DNA from: Adhaeribacter terrigena
Lineage (GTDB): Bacteria; Bacteroidota; Bacteroidia; Cytophagales; Hymenobacteraceae
Assembly: GCF_016623615.1 (NCBI RefSeq)
Contig: NZ_JAEHFX010000007.1
Span: 203,118 to 267,117, forward strand
Direction: 5' to 3'
DNA length: 64,000 bases
Shown: in pieces, positions 60,226 to 64,000 of the stretch
How positions within the stretch are numbered: position 1 is the stretch's first letter
Layout: each line of letters starts with the position of its first letter
Position numbers and translations under genes: made by a program
Notes under the pieces: model-generated
Seen by the model: only the letters and a program-made list of their open reading frames with translations
The model's database searches: none
What the model was told of the DNA's origin: nothing

Positions 60226-62154
60226 ATGAAAAAATATGCCGGTTTCGTTTTGCTTTTCCTGGCTTTTGCCTGTCAGAAGCCCGTTTCGCAAAGCAAGATT
60301 TCCAACCAATTCCAGGATAAAAACCTGCGCCAGATCTATACTTACCAGGACGAACGCAACGCGCCTAAACTACTTCCTTATCTGCAGGATCCGAACCCGA
60401 AATACCGGGCCGCGGCTGCCCTTGCCTTTGCTTCGGTGCAGGATAAAAACAGCATTCCGCAACTTACCCCCCTCCTCTCCGACCCCATTGCCGAGGTTCG
60501 CCAAAAAGCCGCCTATGCCCTTGGCCAGTCTATGGATTCTACGGCGCAATACCCGCTGCTCAGCGCCATTGGCCGCGAAACCGAAAAACCGGCGCGCGCC
60601 GAAATGCTCGAAGCGCTGGGCAAAGTAGCCACCGCCGACGGCATTAAATTCCTGAACAATTTCTTTTCGCCCGATACAGTTTTGCAGGCGGGCCACATGT
60701 GGGGGTTCTACCGCGTAGTTTTACGCCGACCGCTCCCGGAAGCAGCCCTGGCCAAAACAGCCCGGTTTTTAGCCACCGCACAAACCCGCGAGATCCGCAT
60801 GGCGGCATCGCAAACGCTGGCCCGCAGCGGCAAAGCTGATTTAACCCCGCATTTCAAGTTTATTCAGGCCGCGGCTTTAACCGATGCTGCGCCGGCCGTG
60901 CGCGCTGCGGCCGCCACCGCTTTAGGCAAAACCAAAACCTCCGAAACCGTGGAAACCCTGGGTAGCATTGCGCAGAAAGATCCGGATTACCGCGTGCGGT
61001 TAAGTGCGTTGCGGGCCTTAAATTCCTTCGATTTTGTTTCTACCCAGGATATTTTATTTGAAGCACTTTCTGATAAAAACCCAAATGTAACGCTTACCGC
61101 CGCCGAAATGATCAGCTCCAAAATACCGGAAGAGAACTTGGTTCTGCTGGATGCTGCCAATAAACAAACCGACTGGCGCACACGCGCTTTATTGCTGGGC
61201 GCTGCTTTAAAAACTGCCAAAAACCCGGAAAAATTGCGCGCGGAGATCATGAACCGCTACGCGCAAACGAGCAATATTTACGAAAAAGGCGCTTTACTGC
61301 ATGCTTTAAGCAACGATCCCAACAGTTATTATTTCCTGGAAAAAGAAACTTTCGCCGCGCAGCAAAACCCGGTAATTTCTACCTACGGCATAGAAGCCCT
61401 GAGCAATATGCGTAAACTTCCGGCCTTCCCCGAAAAACTGAAACCGTCTTTCAACGAAACCCTGAAACGTGCCATTGCCTCCGGCGACGTGGCTTTGGTG
61501 GGTGCTGCGGCTACCTTGCTGCGGGAACCAAACCTGAATTACCGGCAAACGTTCCAGAACTACGATTTCCTGAAAACCGCTCAAAGCAAGATCCAGCTGC
61601 CCCGCGACGTAGAAACCTACATCGAACTGCAAAAAACGCTGGCTTTTTTCGAGCAAAAACCGGTACCGACGGCGCCCCAAAACCCCACTTCGCACCCCAT
61701 AAACTGGGAACTGGTGCAAACCCTGAAAACCGACCAGAAGGCGCTGCTAAAAACCAGTAAAGGCGATATTACGCTGCAGTTATTTGTAGAAGAAGCGCCG
61801 GGCTCAGTAGCGAACTTCGCGGAACTGGTGAAGCAGGGTTTTTACAACGGAAAACATTTCCACAGAGTGGTGCCTAATTTTGTGGCGCAGGGTGGTTGTC
61901 CGCGCGGCGACGGCTGGGGCGGCACCGATTACACGATCCGATCCGAATTTGCCGATCTGCATTACGAGGAAGGCACGGTTGGTTTAGCTTCCGCCGGCAA
62001 AGACACCGAAAGCTGCCAGTGGTTTATTACGCACAACCGCGTGCCGCATTTAGATGGCCGTTATACCATTTTCGCCAAAGTAGTTTCGGGCTTGGATGTG
62101 GTGCACCAGCTGCAGATCTCCGATAAAATTGAGAAGCTGGAACTGATTCCGTAA
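60226..62154 (+). CDS. Lipoprotein with HEAT repeats fused to a cyclophilin peptidyl-prolyl isomerase
   Basis: A 642-residue protein. Lipobox FLAFAC (Cys16). Residues about 35-480 are HEAT repeats (YRAAAALAFASVQD, VRQKAAYALGQSMD, VRAAAATALGKTKT). Residues about 500-640 are a cyclophilin with GSVANFAELVKQGFYNGKHF, HRVVPNFVAQGGCPRGDGWG and the active-site QWFITHNRVPHLDGRYTIFA. Catalytic Arg (HRVVP), Gln and His are present. It probably folds or escorts proteins at the envelope, the HEAT part binding clients. This is inference from architecture. Confidence 0.9.
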   Translation: MKKYAGFVLLFLAFACQKPVSQSKISNQFQDKNLRQIYTYQDERNAPKLLPYLQDPNPKYRAAAALAFASVQDKNSIPQLTPLLSDPIAEVRQKAAYALGQSMDSTAQYPLLSAIGRETEKPARAEMLEALGKVATADGIKFLNNFFSPDTVLQAGHMWGFYRVVLRRPLPEAALAKTARFLATAQTREIRMAASQTLARSGKADLTPHFKFIQAAALTDAAPAVRAAAATALGKTKTSETVETLGSIAQKDPDYRVRLSALRALNSFDFVSTQDILFEALSDKNPNVTLTAAEMISSKIPEENLVLLDAANKQTDWRTRALLLGAALKTAKNPEKLRAEIMNRYAQTSNIYEKGALLHALSNDPNSYYFLEKETFAAQQNPVISTYGIEALSNMRKLPAFPEKLKPSFNETLKRAIASGDVALVGAAATLLREPNLNYRQTFQNYDFLKTAQSKIQLPRDVETYIELQKTLAFFEQKPVPTAPQNPTSHPINWELVQTLKTDQKALLKTSKGDITLQLFVEEAPGSVANFAELVKQGFYNGKHFHRVVPNFVAQGGCPRGDGWGGTDYTIRSEFADLHYEEGTVGLASAGKDTESCQWFITHNRVPHLDGRYTIFAKVVSGLDVVHQLQISDKIEKLELIP

Positions 62155-62185
62155 ACAATAACACGAACTTAGCTCCTTAACCAAT

Positions 62186-62219
62186 AAAAAAAGGCTTTCT
62201 TTAAAGACAGCCTTTTTTT
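62186..62219. terminator. Bidirectional terminator
   Basis: AAAAAAAGGCT pairs with AGCCTTTTTTT, with the stem continuing through TCTTTAAAGA. It lies between the cyclophilin gene and the convergent lipoprotein gene. Confidence 0.88.
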
Positions 62220-62286
62220 ATCAGATTTTTACTTAAACATGTTTAAAATTCATCTTTCAAATTCGTTCCCGAAGTTAAAAGTTGAA

Positions 62287-63051
62287 TTACCCTTTTTTCC
62301 TGCGGTACGGGAAATTTCGGGCAAATTTATAATTGATCTGTTCAATGGCTTGGCTTGGCTGAAACTCATAATCGGTTTCGGCGGTGGCAGACACGCGCCA
62401 GAGCACAGCGCCATCCCGGCTGTCAAGCACGGAGCAATGCGCCCGGATCTCATTGGTTTTACTCAGATCGTCCGGTAAGGCCGGCACCACACTGCCTGTA
62501 GCGCTTCCCGGGGCCGCATTGCCAATGGCTTCGGTTACCCCGGCGGGCAATAGATTTCCGGCATCGGCCAGTATTACATCCAGAATGTTGGTTCCTAAGT
62601 TAATGCCGTAAGAAGCCAGGTCTGAAATAAAGCGTTTCTTTTCGATTTTAGCAGCTACTACCGCTTCCACCCCCAATATTTTGGATATTTGTTCCGGATT
62701 CATGGCCCAGGCCTGGGTCGGGCTGATATTATGCTGTCGCAACAGGTTATTGGTTTTTTCTACATCCTGGAAATTAATGGTGTAACCGCCCTTTTTGTGC
62801 GATTTGCTCAGAATAGCATTCATCAGCGAGATCTGGAAAGCCCGGCTTTCGGCCTCCTGTTCTTCCTTCAACATTGCCGGGGTCATTCCTTTAGGCATTT
62901 TTCCGGTATAAACCATTTGTACCGGCAGCACGGCCACGGTTTTGTGCATAACCGTGCGGTTATAAAAATTGTTAGCCATATAAGCGCTCCGGCATGAGGA
63001 GAAAGCCAGCGGCAGTAGCAGCAACCAGCTTAAGCGTAGTAGTTTTTTCAT
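62287..63051 (-). CDS. Hypothetical lipoprotein, CsgG/DUF799-like
   Basis: A 254-residue protein. Lipobox LAFSSC (Cys20). The start of the mature part (KTVAVLPVQMVYTGKMP) and the later ILGVEAVVAAKIEKKR resemble the nucleotide-free CsgG/GNA1162-like fold used by some outer-membrane secretion lipoproteins. A hydrophobic, Gly-rich stretch (NLGTNILDVILADAGNLLPA) may contact membrane. The assignment is tentative. Confidence 0.55.
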   Translation of the reverse strand: MKKLLRLSWLLLLPLAFSSCRSAYMANNFYNRTVMHKTVAVLPVQMVYTGKMPKGMTPAMLKEEQEAESRAFQISLMNAILSKSHKKGGYTINFQDVEKTNNLLRQHNISPTQAWAMNPEQISKILGVEAVVAAKIEKKRFISDLASYGINLGTNILDVILADAGNLLPAGVTEAIGNAAPGSATGSVVPALPDDLSKTNEIRAHCSVLDSRDGAVLWRVSATAETDYEFQPSQAIEQINYKFARNFPYRRKKG

Positions 63052-63199
63052 AATGATGATGAGCGTTTTTAGTTTGCAGATTGTAGTTTAAACATAAAGA
63101 TTTGTCTGTATCTTACCAAACAATCTGAGGGGTATTTTCGACATTTCCTGATGTATTCCGTAAAGGCGTTCAGGCAAAATAAAGAAAGGAACAGCGCTG

Positions 63200-63229
63200 C
63201 AAAATGCTATGGTCTCGGCCTTAAAAACT
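63200..63229 (+). repeat. 30-bp bipartite motif
   Basis: Variant head AAAATGCTATGG, tail TAAAAACT, in the spacer before the gene at 63274. Confidence 0.75.
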
Positions 63230-63273
63230 GGCACCATATTCGCCTTTCACCTTGTAACCAAAAATTGACCACT

Positions 63274-63762
63274 ATGAAAAAGCTATTTACGTTCCTGTTC
63301 TTATTTGCCGCGATCTTCAGTTTAAAACCAGCCATGGCCCAATCAGATACCAGTGCCCAAAACCTGACCGAGGTTGTAAAAATGCTGAATGGCACCTGGG
63401 AATGGACCGAAACCAGTTTCGTAACCCGCGGCTCAAAACCGAACGTCAAAACACCGGCAAGCGTCGGCTATAAAATTACCGTCACCTTCAAACCCGATAA
63501 CCAGGCTTTGGTTTTCCGGAACGGTAAACTGGTGGGCACTTACGCATATACCGTAAGCAAACCTACCGATTATCTCGTGATTTCTTTCAGCGATGCCAGC
63601 GGCAACAACCCGGCAAGAGAATTTCTGGAAGAAGGCCCGCTTACGGTTTCTGCGAATCAATTATACATTGCCGGCGGTTACAACGATGCCGGCAGCAACC
63701 AGACCTTCAAAAAGTTAGCCCCCGAAAAAACCAAGAAAATCAGCCGGAAGAAAAAAAATTAA
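63274..63762 (+). CDS. Hypothetical secreted lipocalin-like protein
   Basis: A 162-residue protein. The ATG at 63274 gives a clear signal peptide (MKKLFTFLFLFAAIFSLKPA, cut after MAQ). A frame open upstream to 63151 lacks one. The body (LNGTWEWTETSF, YKITVTFKPDNQ, GTYAYTVSKPTDY, NQLYIAGGYND) follows the lipocalin-like pattern of small Bacteroidota envelope proteins. It ends in a Lys-rich tail (KTKKISRKKKN). Function unknown. Confidence 0.68.
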   Translation: MKKLFTFLFLFAAIFSLKPAMAQSDTSAQNLTEVVKMLNGTWEWTETSFVTRGSKPNVKTPASVGYKITVTFKPDNQALVFRNGKLVGTYAYTVSKPTDYLVISFSDASGNNPAREFLEEGPLTVSANQLYIAGGYNDAGSNQTFKKLAPEKTKKISRKKKN

Positions 63763-63767
63763 GCAAG

Positions 63768-63819
63768 ACTTTTTAAGCAAAAAAAGCTACCGTTTTTCTC
63801 CTGAAAACGGTAGCTTTTT
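63768..63819. terminator. Terminator whose stem is a 30-bp motif head
   Basis: A minus-strand motif (63768-63797, tail TAAAAAGT) reads into the hairpin AAAAAGCTACCGTTTT (63781-63796) with AAAACGGTAGCTTTTT (63804-63819). The head of the motif is itself the stem. Confidence 0.88.
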
Positions 63820-63916
63820 TATTGCCAAAACTATGGGATTAGTAATTAATGAATCGTGATTAGCGTTTGAAAAACGGTTTAGATTTCTCCGTAACTTGTA
63901 CGCCCAAAAATTGAAC

Positions 63917-64000
63917 GAACAACGAACAACGAACAACGAACAACGAACAACGAACAACGAACAACGAACAACGAACAACGAACAACGAACAACGAACAAC
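63917..64000 (+). repeat. Perfect heptamer tandem array (GAACAAC)
   Basis: Exactly 12 head-to-tail copies of GAACAAC reach the window edge, so the true length is unknown. No spacer or palindrome pattern is present. Related units occur inside the GT9 gene at 18666-18732. Confidence 0.95.

Noticed and set aside
63917..64000. Possible CRISPR array
   Set aside because: The units are seven bases with no spacers; it is a simple tandem heptamer repeat.

Overview
The window looks like chromosomal DNA from a Bacteroidota bacterium, probably Cytophagales and possibly Hymenobacteraceae. The lineage guess rests on gene content only. Supporting signs are four secreted proteins with type IX secretion (T9SS) style C-terminal domains, Omp28-family and DUF6029 proteins, many lipoproteins, Rho with a long disordered insertion, Bacteroidota-type promoters (TTTG or TTG, about 19 bp, TAnnTTTG), and no visible Shine-Dalgarno sequences. 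I found no rRNA, tRNA, CRISPR array, phage or intact insertion sequence.

Layout. 0-2.4 kb: arsenic operon arsR / VOC lyase-like / arsC / aquaglyceroporin. 2.4-5.6 kb: class A penicillin-binding protein and a pseudouridine-synthase N-terminal domain lacking its catalytic half. 5.9-10.8 kb: methyltransferase, small winged-helix protein, UbiA prenyltransferase, then a LiaF-like / LytS-like / LytTR signalling set. 11-16 kb: lipoprotein, rho, serS. 16.4-24 kb: tandem paralogs, OsmC, a GT9 glycosyltransferase, L-2-hydroxyglutarate oxidase, PolX, EVE protein. 24-31 kb: secreted proteins, pyrR-pyrB, lipoprotein nuclease. 31.5-42 kb: aminopeptidase P, second GT9, M16 peptidase, O-methyltransferase, LysM/lytic transglycosylase, MFS exporter. 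42.6-50.4 kb: dnaE, a beta-barrel protein, two alpha/beta hydrolases, GNAT, CZB protein. 51-59.5 kb: T9SS cargo, thioredoxin, and a redox-flavoured envelope cluster (Omp28 lipoprotein, DUF6029, TlpA, Omp28-T9SS). 59.6-64 kb: Ogt, a HEAT-cyclophilin lipoprotein, two envelope proteins and a heptamer array running off the window.

The most unusual content is between the genes. (1) A bipartite 30-bp motif recurs about 45 times in or at the edge of intergenic DNA on both strands. Its head is AAAACGSTA at positions 2-10, T-rich at 14-16, often AGCC at 19-22, tail AAAAST at 25-30. The length hardly varies. At least nine further spacing-exact matches lie inside coding sequences. Its tail is repeatedly the 5' arm of a Rho-independent terminator, and other copies abut or overlap start and stop codons. 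(2) A 190-225 bp element occurs four times (12031, 16092, 34195, 36984). It folds into a branched structure whose stems show compensatory changes between copies, suggesting selection on RNA or single-stranded DNA structure. (3) Three of the four copies sit in a larger composite: a CAGGATTT-type repeat upstream, then the element, then a 116-117 bp block made of two 30-bp motifs around a hairpin spacer. These are the best candidates for something undescribed.

All functional calls come from reading the sequence. No search or folding program was run.
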